Positions 16,977 through 26,275 of a stretch of DNA of 45,664 bases are shown here, piece after piece (position 1 is the stretch's first letter; every line of letters begins with the position of its first letter). The position numbers and the translations under genes were made by a program. Location: the NCBI GenBank assembly GCA_002381945.1, contig DFXY01000048.1:8014-53677 (forward strand), written 5' to 3'. Under the pieces are notes generated by a model, which worked only from the letters and a program-made list of their open reading frames with translations, was not told the DNA's origin and ran no database searches. This stretch comes from Bacteriovoracaceae bacterium UBA4096. GTDB lineage: Bacteria; Bdellovibrionota; Bacteriovoracia; Bacteriovoracales; Bacteriovoracaceae.

Positions 16977-18500
16977 ATGAGAGCTTTAAGTATTATTATC
17001 TTCTTAGCATTTATTTTGCTGGGCAATGCTGCTTGGGCGCAATCCGTGTGCCCTTCAGAGTTCTCGGAAATATCGATAAGATGTATCACAGCTCTTAATC
17101 CAAAATATTCAGACAAACCGATTCCCGTTTCATCACTTACACCAGGCTCTATTCTTTTTTATAAAACGGCCGGTGGTGAAACAGGTAAGATGCGAGTCTT
17201 ATCCAGTGTAAGTAGTTCTACCAAAGAATGTTCAGTCGCTTTTGAAGCAATCACTTATGGTAACGGTTCAACCTTCACTCCCAATACTTCGCTTTCGATC
17301 AGACCCGGCAAGAATCATTGGTTGAATGATAAAATTTATCTCGATCGTGAAGGGCTTTCCGCCTTGATTCTGATGAAGATCAGTCCAGAGGAGAGAGCCC
17401 GCAATAAAATAGAAGCACTAAAAAAAGAAGGCAAGCTTGATGAGGCAAAAAGCCTGCAGGAAAGACTTGGCCGTAAAACCCAGGATGAACTTTCCAGTGA
17501 TTCCAAGGCAGCTTGTTATCTGGAAATAACTAAAGATTCTAAGATAGTTATTTTCAAAAAAGGCTCTACCGAGGAGAGAGGTTTTAAAGAAGAAAACCTC
17601 GCTCTCTTTTTGGCTCCCTTAGTTCTGATTTTTGTGGCGATTTTTATTATTGTCCGGGTTTTCATGGAAGATCAGGATAAATATAAAACGCAGGAAGTAC
17701 TGGAAGATGCTGAAAGTAACAAGAACGTAAAACAACAAGCGTTCTTTATTAAGATCACAAAACCATTTTATAAACGATATTTTCTCCCGATTGTCCAAAG
17801 TTCCAAAAACAAACAGGGATTCAGGAATAAGTACCGACAAAAGCTGGCCAATGCTGGTCTCCTAAAAGAGATGTCCCCGGAAGAGTTCATGGCCCTCAAA
17901 TTTTTTATGATTATCGGGGGACCTTTCGCCTTTCTTGCTGTTAGGTGGATTATGTCTGAGAACTGGCCTTTAACCATTACTCCGGTGATGGGGCTAGTGG
18001 GATACTTCTATCCTAATATTTGGTTGGATGGTGTGATTAAGCGTCGAGCAGATGAAGTTATCCGTGCCATGCCATTTATCGTGGATATGTTGGCCCTGTC
18101 TGTGGAGGCCGGATTAGATTTCATGGCCGCAATTCAACGAGTTATTGAAAAAGCGCCGATGAGTCCTTTAGTGGAAGAATTTGAAACTCTGATTAAAGAA
18201 ACCAAAATCGGTTCCTCCCGATCAGAAGGTTTAAGACAGCTTGGTTGGAGAGTTAACGTTATTGAAATCAATTCTTTTTGTGCCACTTTGATTGCTGCTG
18301 ATTCAGTGGGTGCCTCGATCGGACCATTACTAAAGCAGTTATCGACTGAGTTACGAGTAAAACGTTCTTCACGGGCAGAGCAACAAGGAGCGACTGCAGC
18401 GACTAAGATTCTTATTCCAATGATCTTTTTTATTCTACCTGCAGTTCTTGTTGCTATTTTTGCACCCATGCTCTTGAAGATGATGGCGGGTAAAGGATGA
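16977..18500 (+). CDS. TadC/GspF-family secretion membrane protein with an N-terminal periplasmic domain
   Basis: Inner-membrane platform protein of a Tad (type IVc pilus) or type II secretion-like machine. From the ATG at 16977 it has a clean signal peptide (ending AAWAQ), then about 170 residues of predicted periplasmic domain with four Cys, then a membrane span (about 203-223). A cytoplasmic part and the C-terminal GspF/TadC domain follow (MPFIVDMLALSVEAGLDFMAAIQRV-type helices, EGLRQLGWR, final membrane helix near the C-terminus). The secreted extension is unusual for TadC. The longer ORF from a GTG at 16962 would spoil the signal peptide only slightly; GAGG before the ATG favours 16977. 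It leads the FHA cluster. Confidence 0.85.
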   Translation: MRALSIIIFLAFILLGNAAWAQSVCPSEFSEISIRCITALNPKYSDKPIPVSSLTPGSILFYKTAGGETGKMRVLSSVSSSTKECSVAFEAITYGNGSTFTPNTSLSIRPGKNHWLNDKIYLDREGLSALILMKISPEERARNKIEALKKEGKLDEAKSLQERLGRKTQDELSSDSKAACYLEITKDSKIVIFKKGSTEERGFKEENLALFLAPLVLIFVAIFIIVRVFMEDQDKYKTQEVLEDAESNKNVKQQAFFIKITKPFYKRYFLPIVQSSKNKQGFRNKYRQKLANAGLLKEMSPEEFMALKFFMIIGGPFAFLAVRWIMSENWPLTITPVMGLVGYFYPNIWLDGVIKRRADEVIRAMPFIVDMLALSVEAGLDFMAAIQRVIEKAPMSPLVEEFETLIKETKIGSSRSEGLRQLGWRVNVIEINSFCATLIAADSVGASIGPLLKQLSTELRVKRSSRAEQQGATAATKILIPMIFFILPAVLVAIFAPMLLKMMAGKG

Positions 18501-18841
18501 AAATACAGATTAAATATCAAGGTAAAGTCCTTTCAAATAATATTCTGGTGGCGGATAATCCGTTGACTCGGATAATTGGTCTGATGTTCAGAAAAAAACC
18601 GCTGGATTCTGATGGGTTGATTCTTGAACCATGTAATTCAATTCATACTTTTTTTATGCGCTATCCACTGGATATCGTTTTTCTAAGTAAAACAAATGAA
18701 GTGGTGAAAATCATCAGATATCTTAAGCCATGGAGGATGACACTGATTTATTTCAAGGCGAGGAAAACCCTGGAGCTTCCCGCAGGAAATCTTCCTGCTG
18801 ACATTCAGGTAGGAGACATTCTGGAGGTTCAGAATGTTTAA
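18497..18841 (+). CDS. DUF192 family protein
   Basis: A 114-residue member of the DUF192 family, recognisable by NPLTRIIGLMFRK, the NSIHTFFMRYPLDIVFL core and the closing ELPAGNLPADIQVGDIL. The biochemical role of the family is unknown; members are often secreted, but this one lacks a signal peptide. It overlaps the GspF-like gene by ATGA and the next FHA gene by 8 bases, so it is co-translated with the secretion/FHA block. Confidence 0.88.
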   Translation: MKIQIKYQGKVLSNNILVADNPLTRIIGLMFRKKPLDSDGLILEPCNSIHTFFMRYPLDIVFLSKTNEVVKIIRYLKPWRMTLIYFKARKTLELPAGNLPADIQVGDILEVQNV

Positions 18842-20405
18842 ACTGGTAGTTGTCGGCGGTAAGCTCCGGGGAAAAGAATATGTTCTTAACGACGGTGAAA
18901 ATGTCATCGGTCGGGGAGCTGAAAATGATGTGCAGGTTGCAGTTGAAGGTGTTTCCAAGAAGCATCTGAAAGTGACTGTTAATGGAGAAACAGCGTTTGC
19001 TGAAGATCTGGGAAGTTCCAACGGAACTTTAGTAAATGGGAAAATCATTAAGCGAATGACGATTAAAGATGGCGACAAAATTGCTCTGCCTAATCTCATT
19101 TTGCAAGTCGTTTATGTCCTTGAGAAAAAAGTCATCATTAAAAAGAAAGTTTTCAAGGGTGGAGAGTCTGAACAAGACACTTATGATGATCTCAATCAAA
19201 CGGAACCAGTACCTGCCAGTCTGATTGCTAAACCCATCTGGTTTTTCAAAAATAAGATCATGCCAATCGTTTATAGTTTTAATGAACAGTACGAATGGGC
19301 TGCCTTGGTGGGGATTCTTTTATTTGTATTCATTGCAATTAACATTTCCCTTACAATCTTACCGGTATTGCGTGACAGTAAAATCCTGTTGATACGGGAA
19401 GTGGCCTTGCGGGCCAAGCAGTATGCAGCCGAAGTGGATAGATTAAATAACGTGTATCTCAGGGATAAGAACCTGGATCAAGTTTATACCGGGTTTCTGG
19501 AAGGTGAAGATGCCGAGGGCGTTCAAAGCTATAAACTATTTGATATCGAAGGACGGGTCTATCGTCCGGTAGCCGAGTTAAATACCATTGTGAACGATCC
19601 TTTTGCTGTAGAATCCCTTAGGTTTTATCGTGATGAAAAAAATCAGGATCGCGAGAAAATTGAACTTCAGGGGAATATTGTCCGGGTTGCTCGTGCCGTA
19701 AAGGCCCATGATAAAAATCTCGGAAGGGATGTGGTCGTAGCGATTATTTCCATTAACTTTTCTCCAACCTCACTTGCAACTGAAGCCGCTAATAATTCCA
19801 AAGCATATCTTGAGTCATTGGTTACTTCAGGCATGGTGGCCATCATTTTTTTCGGAATGCTCTATTACATGACCATCCGTCCGCTTGAAGAAATGCGTAA
19901 CCAGATAGAACGGGTTTTAAGAGGTCGACAGAAGGAATTGGAATCAAAAACGTTATTCAAAGAAATTCATCCACTAAGAAATACCATCAACAGTATTCTG
20001 ATGCGGATAAAGGAATTGCAAAATACTGAATCAGGTGAAGTTCAGACGCTGGAAGAAGATGGTCCCTATCTTCGTTCATTGGTTGAATTTATGGCAGGTG
20101 CTCAGGGGCCGGTAATGATCCTGAATTCAGAAAAGATTATTCAACATATTAATCCTGAAGCTGAAGATCTAGTTGGTCTCAGGGAAACGGCTTCGGCCGG
20201 TTTGAGTATTCTGGATACAGCAAGAGACCAGGGATTTGCGGCAACGATCATCGATCTTTGCGATCAGTCGGCCAACAACGAGGGTTGTAATCAGAAAGAA
20301 GTTTATGAGATTGGCGGTAAACAGATGGAAATCAACGTCAATGCTTTAATAGGTAAAGATCGTTTTGCAAAAGGTTTTTACATAACATTTGTGAGAAATG
20401 ATTAA
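18834..20405 (+). CDS. FHA domain transmembrane protein with C-terminal PAS-like domain
   Basis: Phosphothreonine-binding membrane protein, 523 residues. The N-terminal FHA domain (about 1-95) keeps the key residues: Gly-Arg in VIGRG, SKKH, and SSNGT. A first membrane span (about 156-178), an extracytoplasmic sensor-like region, a second span (about 325-343) and a HAMP-like helix (RPLEEMRNQIERVLRG) follow. A PAS-like domain (about 418-523, VMILNSEKIIQHINPEAEDLVG) ends it. There is no kinase or cyclase domain, so it should act through partner binding. It overlaps the DUF192 gene by 8 bases and shares one base with the next FHA gene. Confidence 0.85.
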   Translation: MFKLVVVGGKLRGKEYVLNDGENVIGRGAENDVQVAVEGVSKKHLKVTVNGETAFAEDLGSSNGTLVNGKIIKRMTIKDGDKIALPNLILQVVYVLEKKVIIKKKVFKGGESEQDTYDDLNQTEPVPASLIAKPIWFFKNKIMPIVYSFNEQYEWAALVGILLFVFIAINISLTILPVLRDSKILLIREVALRAKQYAAEVDRLNNVYLRDKNLDQVYTGFLEGEDAEGVQSYKLFDIEGRVYRPVAELNTIVNDPFAVESLRFYRDEKNQDREKIELQGNIVRVARAVKAHDKNLGRDVVVAIISINFSPTSLATEAANNSKAYLESLVTSGMVAIIFFGMLYYMTIRPLEEMRNQIERVLRGRQKELESKTLFKEIHPLRNTINSILMRIKELQNTESGEVQTLEEDGPYLRSLVEFMAGAQGPVMILNSEKIIQHINPEAEDLVGLRETASAGLSILDTARDQGFAATIIDLCDQSANNEGCNQKEVYEIGGKQMEINVNALIGKDRFAKGFYITFVRND

Positions 20406-21358
20406 TGGCAAAGAACGTTCTGGTTCTTAAACATTTTGAATCACCAAAAGAAGCTGGAGTTTACTACCGGCTGGTTTGCCTTACAGGAGGCAACAAAGGT
20501 GAATCATATGTGCTTATGGGAAACAGAATTGTCATTGGAAGATCTGATAAGGCCGATATTCGACTCAATGATACGAAGGCCAGCCGTGAGCATGCCGAAG
20601 TCACAAAAGTCGGCGATAGCTGGTACGCCACTGATCTTGGTTCGCAGAATGGAGTCGTTGTTAACGATAAGAAAATTACTCAACAGCCATTGGTTGAAGG
20701 GGATAAACTGATTGTTGGTCATACGGTTTTTAAATTTGCCAAGGTTGAGGTTGCTTCCAAAGGCAAGGTTATCAAAGAAGATACCGAAGAAAGTGGTCCA
20801 AACAAGAGTTTTATTCCATTCTTGATTTTAGTGATTATCTTCGCCGGGTTATTCTTGTTTGATGATAATGAAAAAAAGGAAGTAACTGAGACCAGATCCA
20901 ATGTCCGAACTTATCAGGATGCTAACAACGAGTTTGTAACTGCAATACAAAAGCGGCAGGCCAATGAAAACAAGCAGACCAAGGAAAAACTCAATGTCAT
21001 CTATCAGCGTGGTCTGCGTGAGCTAAGAGAAAGAAATTACTATCGGGCCATCCATGAATTTAATCTGGCCTTGATTATTGCACCTGGAGACTCACAAGCG
21101 GAGTATTATTTACGTAAAACCAAAGAGGAGTTGGATAAAGAAATTGAAGGCTTTACCGCCAAGGCGCAAAGGGATGAAGAATCTCTGAAGTTCCAAAGTT
21201 CAATTGTATCTTACTGCTCGATTATAAGACTTTTATATACTGTTCCAGACGATCCAAGACATAAAAATGCCATCCGGCAGATTAATGAATTGGAGTCTAA
21301 ACTAGGATTTGAAACCGGTGAAACTGATTGTCTTAAAAAACAACGTGCCACTAGATGA
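20405..21358 (+). CDS. FHA domain membrane protein with TPR-like tail
   Basis: A 317-residue protein. The FHA domain (about 20-115) has IVIGRSDKADI, SREH and SQNG, so phosphothreonine binding should be intact. A single membrane span (about 137-155, FIPFLILVIIFAGLFLF) follows, then a TPR-like helical segment (GLRELRERNYYRAIHEFNLA) and a short C-terminus with a lone Cys pair. With FHA in front of a single span, the FHA domain is cytosolic and the TPR part probably periplasmic. The start overlaps the previous stop (TAATG). Confidence 0.85.
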   Translation: MAKNVLVLKHFESPKEAGVYYRLVCLTGGNKGESYVLMGNRIVIGRSDKADIRLNDTKASREHAEVTKVGDSWYATDLGSQNGVVVNDKKITQQPLVEGDKLIVGHTVFKFAKVEVASKGKVIKEDTEESGPNKSFIPFLILVIIFAGLFLFDDNEKKEVTETRSNVRTYQDANNEFVTAIQKRQANENKQTKEKLNVIYQRGLRELRERNYYRAIHEFNLALIIAPGDSQAEYYLRKTKEELDKEIEGFTAKAQRDEESLKFQSSIVSYCSIIRLLYTVPDDPRHKNAIRQINELESKLGFETGETDCLKKQRATR

Positions 21359-23516
21359 AGTATCAGTAGAAACCACTGATCTTCATGAGATGTACGAAAT
21401 TTATGTCGGTCGCTCCGAAGACTGTCATGTGCAAATTGATGATCCTTTGATCTCAAGGCACCATTTTATCCTAAAGAACCAGGATGCCACCTGGTATTGC
21501 GAAAAATTAACCCAATTAGGTGCTGTGACTTTGAATGGCGCTATAGTGATCAAAAATCCGGTTCAAAACGGGGATGAGATCAAGTGTGGGGGCTATTCCG
21601 TCATTATCACCGGTCTGCCAACATTAAGCCCTGGTTTTCAGGACATGCCGACTGCAACCCCTACCTTGTTGGTTCAGGAAGAAACACAAATTGTGGCACC
21701 TCCAGTAGCCCATGAACCTGTTGAGCATGTTGTAGAAGAAGTTCATGATTTAAATAAAGAGATGGAAGGCTTTGAATCGCTGGATGATCTTGAGAACTCT
21801 GAACCAGAGGTCGAAGCTGAAGTGGACTCCATTGATTTTTCCAGTGATGAGAATGAATCAAATGAAATGGAATCTGTAGATGATTTTGGTGGGGATTTAG
21901 TAGATGGCAATAATGAGTTTAATAGTGAGACGGAATCTGGTGATGACCAATTTGGACTCGCAGCGATTGAGCCTGAAGAAAGCACCCGTTTTTTTAAGGC
22001 CTTTGTAAATTATCAATTGGTGCTTTTTGGGGAGCACGCTCCTTACGACCGGTTTCAAATAGATCAGGAAGAGATCTTTATCGGGCGAGATACCAAAAAA
22101 TGCCAGATTATACTGAATGATCCTGAAGTTTCATCAGTTCATGCGGTTATCAAGAAAACTAATATTGAAATTACACTGGAGGATCTTAATTCCTCTAACG
22201 GTACCATCTTAAATGGCGAAAGAATCAATAAGGCCCAAATTACTGCCGGCGATGAATTTGTCATCGGAAGTACCAGTTTTACACTTGAAGTAAGATCAGA
22301 TCTGCTTGAGTCAGAATCAGATCGTTTGATGCCTGTTGAATCAGGGCAAACAATAGAGACAGAAGAAATTGAAGAAGAAGAAGTCTCGGTTGATGAAAAT
22401 GGAGATATTAACTTTGATTCAGATGCTCCTCCCGAAAAGAGCATCATTAAACGGATCTGGAAAAATCCCGCTCAAAGAAAGAAAGCAATTTATATTGGTG
22501 CCGGACTTGTTCTGGGATATCTTTTTCTGGTTCCGGATGAAGCGCCAGTTCAGGATAAGCCTAAAATCGCCAAAGAAGCCCCGAAGGCCAATGATAAAAA
22601 TAAAAAGGTCCTCGCACCAGAATTAGAAAACAGCAGGAATATGGCCTATGAGTTAGGGGTCAGTTTTTTTGAGCAGAATAAGTATTTCGAAGCTTTAAAT
22701 CAGTTTCAGATAGTTGTTGGAATTGATCCTGAGTATAAAAAAGTCCAGACTTACCTGGAGCAGACAAAAATCGGTTTGAAACGACTAGATGACCTGGAAG
22801 CCCAGAAGCGTGCCGAAGAAGACAGAATTAAAACCAAAAAATTGATCGATGAATTAATGATCAAGGCACGCGAAGCTGTAAAAGAGCGTAATGTGACTGT
22901 AGCTGAAAGTTACTTTTCTCAGATTACTGAAAAAGATCCGGAAAATATCGAAGTTCAACAATTGAAGCTTGAGCTTGAATCCTGGCAGAAAGAAGAAGAG
23001 CGTAAGGCCCTCGAGCTTGCCGCTAAGAATGCCGCCAGAAAAAAGATGATTGATGCCTTGAATCCTGGAAAAACCTTTTATCTTAAAAAAGAATGGTACA
23101 GGGCAATTTTGAAGCTGGAGGAATTTCTTCGGACTAAAGGTATTGATGAAGACCTGGTGAAAGAAGCTTCAGATATGCTAAGTGATTCCAAAAATCAATT
23201 GGCCTCGGATTTAGGACCGCTCCTGGGGAAGGCCCGTTCATTAAAAGAGGGCCAGGACCTGAAGAGTGCTTATGAAACTTTTTTGGATATTCTTAAAATT
23301 GAACCAACTAATACTGAAGCATTGAACGAAGCTGATGATATTAAGAATCAGCTGGAATCCCGTTCCAAGAGAATTTACCGAGAAGCCATTATAGCAGAAT
23401 CCCTAAGTCTTTTTGGTGATGCCAAAGAGAAATTCCAGGAAGTGCAGCAGATCTCTCCAACTGATAGTGAGTACTATAAGAAGGCGAGTGAGAAATTAAG
23501 AAATTATCTGGAGTGA
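21318..23516 (+). CDS. Double-FHA membrane protein with TPR repeats
   Basis: Two FHA domains in the cytosolic N-terminal part: FHA-1 (about 1-100; YVGRSEDC, SRHH, but a degenerate LGAVTLNG in place of SxNG) and FHA-2 (about 220-335; FIGRDTKKC, SSVH, SSNGT, complete). Between them lies an acidic Glu/Asp/Ser linker (about 130-215). A membrane span (about 395-412) is followed by TPR-like repeats up to residue 732, similar to the tail of the preceding protein. The GTG at 21318 with AGGA ten bases upstream is chosen over a TTG at 21309. It overlaps the previous gene by 41 bases. Confidence 0.84.
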   Translation: MKLIVLKNNVPLDEVSVETTDLHEMYEIYVGRSEDCHVQIDDPLISRHHFILKNQDATWYCEKLTQLGAVTLNGAIVIKNPVQNGDEIKCGGYSVIITGLPTLSPGFQDMPTATPTLLVQEETQIVAPPVAHEPVEHVVEEVHDLNKEMEGFESLDDLENSEPEVEAEVDSIDFSSDENESNEMESVDDFGGDLVDGNNEFNSETESGDDQFGLAAIEPEESTRFFKAFVNYQLVLFGEHAPYDRFQIDQEEIFIGRDTKKCQIILNDPEVSSVHAVIKKTNIEITLEDLNSSNGTILNGERINKAQITAGDEFVIGSTSFTLEVRSDLLESESDRLMPVESGQTIETEEIEEEEVSVDENGDINFDSDAPPEKSIIKRIWKNPAQRKKAIYIGAGLVLGYLFLVPDEAPVQDKPKIAKEAPKANDKNKKVLAPELENSRNMAYELGVSFFEQNKYFEALNQFQIVVGIDPEYKKVQTYLEQTKIGLKRLDDLEAQKRAEEDRIKTKKLIDELMIKAREAVKERNVTVAESYFSQITEKDPENIEVQQLKLELESWQKEEERKALELAAKNAARKKMIDALNPGKTFYLKKEWYRAILKLEEFLRTKGIDEDLVKEASDMLSDSKNQLASDLGPLLGKARSLKEGQDLKSAYETFLDILKIEPTNTEALNEADDIKNQLESRSKRIYREAIIAESLSLFGDAKEKFQEVQQISPTDSEYYKKASEKLRNYLE

Positions 23517-23517
23517 T

Positions 23518-24255
23518 ATGCGTTTAAAAGCTTATGCAGCACAGACTCATCAAGGTCCTTATCTTCAGGTTAATGAAGATGGCTATGATTTTGATTTTGA
23601 AAATGAACTTTTCATGATCTTTGATGGCTTTGGGGGTTCAGGCCTTGGTGACAGGACGGTCGAGAAGCTCAAGCAGGAAATTAAGACTTTTTATACCCAA
23701 ATCTCAGACGATCCCAATGCTACGATGCCGCTTTATTATAATCCCCGGAATCTGCTTGAGGGAAATGCCATCCTAAACTCCATGATGAGTGCTCATCAGA
23801 ATCTTTTGAAAACGAATCTGGAAAAACCGGTAAATCAAAGGGCAGGGGCGAGTGCGATTGTGGCCGTTAAAGCTGACAGTCTCTTGGTTCTGGTTGGAGT
23901 TGGAAACTGTTCGGCCTATCATTTCCGTCAGGGTAAACTTTCTAAAATTATCGTAGAAGATACTTTCCAGAACCTTTCCAAAGATCAATTTGAATCACGC
24001 TTTCGAACTTCTCCTATGAATGCCCTTGGAATGTACCCGGAAATGGGTCATCAATTGCGTGAAGTTCGCCTGGCAGAAGGAGATAAAATCGTGCTTTTGA
24101 CTGATGGGGTTTATGCCCAAGTCAATGAAGATGAACTCCTTTATACTCTTAATAAAGCTTCTCCGGATGCTAATGAAAGAGTCAATAGCTTACTAAAACT
24201 ATCCAATTCTCGCGGCAATACTGACAACCAAACAGCAGTGATTCTCGAGTTTTAA
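23518..24255 (+). CDS. PP2C-type serine/threonine protein phosphatase
   Basis: Metal-dependent phosphatase, 245 residues, cytosolic. Motifs in order: NEDG (19-22), MIFDGFGGSG (metal-binding Asp), RAGASAIVA (the GSTA motif), VGNCSAY (GDSR-like, with Asn replacing Asp), LLTDGVYA, and DNQTAVILEF at the end, which supplies the last metal Asp. It starts one base after the double-FHA gene. With four FHA domains upstream it is the likely eraser of Thr phosphorylation in this system; the matching kinase is not in the window. Confidence 0.9.
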   Translation: MRLKAYAAQTHQGPYLQVNEDGYDFDFENELFMIFDGFGGSGLGDRTVEKLKQEIKTFYTQISDDPNATMPLYYNPRNLLEGNAILNSMMSAHQNLLKTNLEKPVNQRAGASAIVAVKADSLLVLVGVGNCSAYHFRQGKLSKIIVEDTFQNLSKDQFESRFRTSPMNALGMYPEMGHQLREVRLAEGDKIVLLTDGVYAQVNEDELLYTLNKASPDANERVNSLLKLSNSRGNTDNQTAVILEF

Positions 24256-24289
24256 CACTTTTTCATTCCCATATGGACCAATGGGCCAC

Positions 24290-24295
24290 TATAAT
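24290..24295 (+). promoter_or_regulatory. TATAAT -10 element before the response regulator
   Basis: A perfect TATAAT lies 33 bases before the ATG at 24328, with no convincing -35 at 16-18 bases. It may give the response regulator its own transcript apart from the FHA operon. Confidence 0.35.
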
Positions 24296-24327
24296 TTTTC
24301 TTGTAGCTCATAAGGAGAGATTCAGGG

Positions 24328-25599
24328 ATGAACCATAAAGTACTTTTGGCGGATGATAGCCTTACCATTCAGAAAGTTATTAAGATCACTTTGGCCAATC
24401 AACCTTATGACATTACTGATTGCTCAACTGAAGAAGAACTTTTTCATCAGCTCACAATTGAGCAACCCAAGCTGGTTTTCTTAGATTTCAATCTTTCTGA
24501 AAAATACACTGGCTATGAACTAACCACTAAAATCAAATCAATCTCTCCTTCGACCAAGGTGCTTTTACTATTAGGCACTTTTGATACGGTTGATGAAGCA
24601 GCGATGGAGAAGTGCGGGGCATCCGATAAAATCGTAAAGCCCTTCGATTCAAATAAGTTCATTGCGATCTGTAAGCAGCTCATTGAAACTTTTGCTGATG
24701 ACGAGATTCCTTACCCGGAAAGTAAAAGTGAAGACGCTCCTGTTATGTCTGAGAGTGAAGAAGATCAATGGACTGTCAGCCACTCTACAGAGCAGAAGTT
24801 TGCAGCTCCTGAAAAGGAACTGGATAACTCTTTCCCAAACATTCAGAATCCTCTGGTTAAAGAAGTTTCTGATTGGGGTATGAGTGTCCCTAACATCATT
24901 AATGATCATGATTCTCATGATCAGATGATTGATCTTCCCCCAGTCATCGGAGACGTTAAAGCTACTCAGGATACACTGGCCCGGAAAGATCTCTTTGAAA
25001 CTAAATTTCCTCAAAGTGATGATCTTGATTATCCAACTATTGAAGAAGCAGCTCCGGTTAAAACTGAAACTCCGACCCCAGCCTCAAAGTTAATTTCGAT
25101 TGATTCTTTCAATGACAAACCACTAGAAATGGAAATTGAAGGCTCTTACGTTCCTGATGAATCTGATGTTTCAAGTATTGAAGCCCAGATTCGTGATGAA
25201 GTAGAAGAGAATCTCTGGCAAGCTGATGAGTTCGAAGATCTGAAAAAAGAAGTTTCACAGAAGATAGAGGAAGTTCAACATAACTTCCAACCTTCGATAA
25301 ATGATTTTGACGAATCTCTGTTTAAGCCATTGGATGAGAATGAATCCATTGATTGGCAGGAGGCTGGTCATACTTTCCATGAAGCTGTTGCAGAAAATAA
25401 TGCTCAAGTGTTGAACATGGATGCTTTAAGAACTGAAATGGAAGAGATGGTTAAGAAATACGTTAAAGAGTATATGGACCAGCATTTTCAGAAGAGTACC
25501 GAGAAAGTTGCCTGGGAAGTTATTCCTGATTTGGCGGAAAATCTCATCCGTAAGGAACTTTCAAAAATTTCCAATAAGATCTTAGATGATCAGGCCTGA
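24328..25599 (+). CDS. Response regulator with receiver domain and long helical C-terminus
   Basis: A 423-residue protein. The receiver domain (about 1-120) has Asp9/Asp10 (ADD), phosphoacceptor Asp53 (VFLDF), the conserved Thr in LLGTFD and Lys104 (KIVKPF), all intact. Then come about 200 acidic, low-complexity residues and a C-terminal helical tail (about 355-423) including the WEVIPDLAENLIRKE motif that I associate with deltaproteobacterial/myxobacterial receiver proteins of this shape. There is no DNA-binding domain, so output is by protein interaction. GGAGA precedes the ATG. It overlaps convergent birA by 10 bases. Confidence 0.86.
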   Translation: MNHKVLLADDSLTIQKVIKITLANQPYDITDCSTEEELFHQLTIEQPKLVFLDFNLSEKYTGYELTTKIKSISPSTKVLLLLGTFDTVDEAAMEKCGASDKIVKPFDSNKFIAICKQLIETFADDEIPYPESKSEDAPVMSESEEDQWTVSHSTEQKFAAPEKELDNSFPNIQNPLVKEVSDWGMSVPNIINDHDSHDQMIDLPPVIGDVKATQDTLARKDLFETKFPQSDDLDYPTIEEAAPVKTETPTPASKLISIDSFNDKPLEMEIEGSYVPDESDVSSIEAQIRDEVEENLWQADEFEDLKKEVSQKIEEVQHNFQPSINDFDESLFKPLDENESIDWQEAGHTFHEAVAENNAQVLNMDALRTEMEEMVKKYVKEYMDQHFQKSTEKVAWEVIPDLAENLIRKELSKISNKILDDQA

Positions 25600-26264
25600 G
25601 AGCTTAATCTCAGGCTGCCATTATAGAGACGCGTGATCTGAGCATCACAACAAATTTCGGCTTCTCCATGAATACCTAGCCCCTGGAAGATACCCTCAAA
25701 AACTTCTGTACCTTCTGAGACTTTTACCATCTGGTTCAAGTGGCCACATCTAAACAACCACTCTTTTCTTAAAAGATCCGTATCTTCAAAACGATTGTGA
25801 TGAATGAATTCCGTAATTTCTAAGGCCAGGCTCTTTTTATCCATTTCAAAAGGAGCTCCGTAAATAGCTCCGAATTCATCATCGGTTGAGAATAAATTGA
25901 TGCCAATTCCGGCGAGCATTTCGTTTTGGCTTCCTTGAACCAGAATGCCTCCGCATTTTTTAGATTGTTCATCCCATAAATCATTTGGCCATTTGAGCTT
26001 GAGGTGCTTTCCTTTTTTCTCAAAATACATGGCCACAATGACGGAAAGTTCCAAAGCGGTATAACTTAAAACTTTATGTGGCCTTAAATTAAACGAAAAA
26101 CAGAGAGTACCTGGCATTCCACTCCATTTTTTATCACCTCGTCCCCGGCCTGATTTTTGATTCTCACAACTTACCAACAAGTGAGCATGGCCCACCTGCT
26201 TTAATTGTTCTTTAAGTACATCTTGTGTAGAATCACATTCAATTACATGTATTTGTTTAATCAT
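25590..26264 (-). CDS. birA: Biotin--[acetyl-CoA-carboxylase] ligase
   Basis: Attaches biotin to the Lys of the carrier domain, here probably Lys124 of the protein at 828-1307. It is 224 residues, with the catalytic GRGRGDKKW loop, KWPNDLW and the CGGILVQG strand that binds biotinyl-AMP. It lacks the N-terminal helix-turn-helix of the E. coli form, so it is a ligase only, not a repressor. The start is 11 bases from the divergent rph start. AGGA lies 7 bases before the ATG. Confidence 0.93.
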   Translation of the reverse strand: MIKQIHVIECDSTQDVLKEQLKQVGHAHLLVSCENQKSGRGRGDKKWSGMPGTLCFSFNLRPHKVLSYTALELSVIVAMYFEKKGKHLKLKWPNDLWDEQSKKCGGILVQGSQNEMLAGIGINLFSTDDEFGAIYGAPFEMDKKSLALEITEFIHHNRFEDTDLLRKEWLFRCGHLNQMVKVSEGTEVFEGIFQGLGIHGEAEICCDAQITRLYNGSLRLSSQA

Positions 26265-26275
26265 TCGAGGTTCCT

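Noticed and set aside
25594..25615. Hairpin in the overlapping ends of the response regulator and birA genes as terminator
   Set aside because: The 8-bp stem has no T tract on either strand, so it is not listed as a terminator, although it may pause polymerase.
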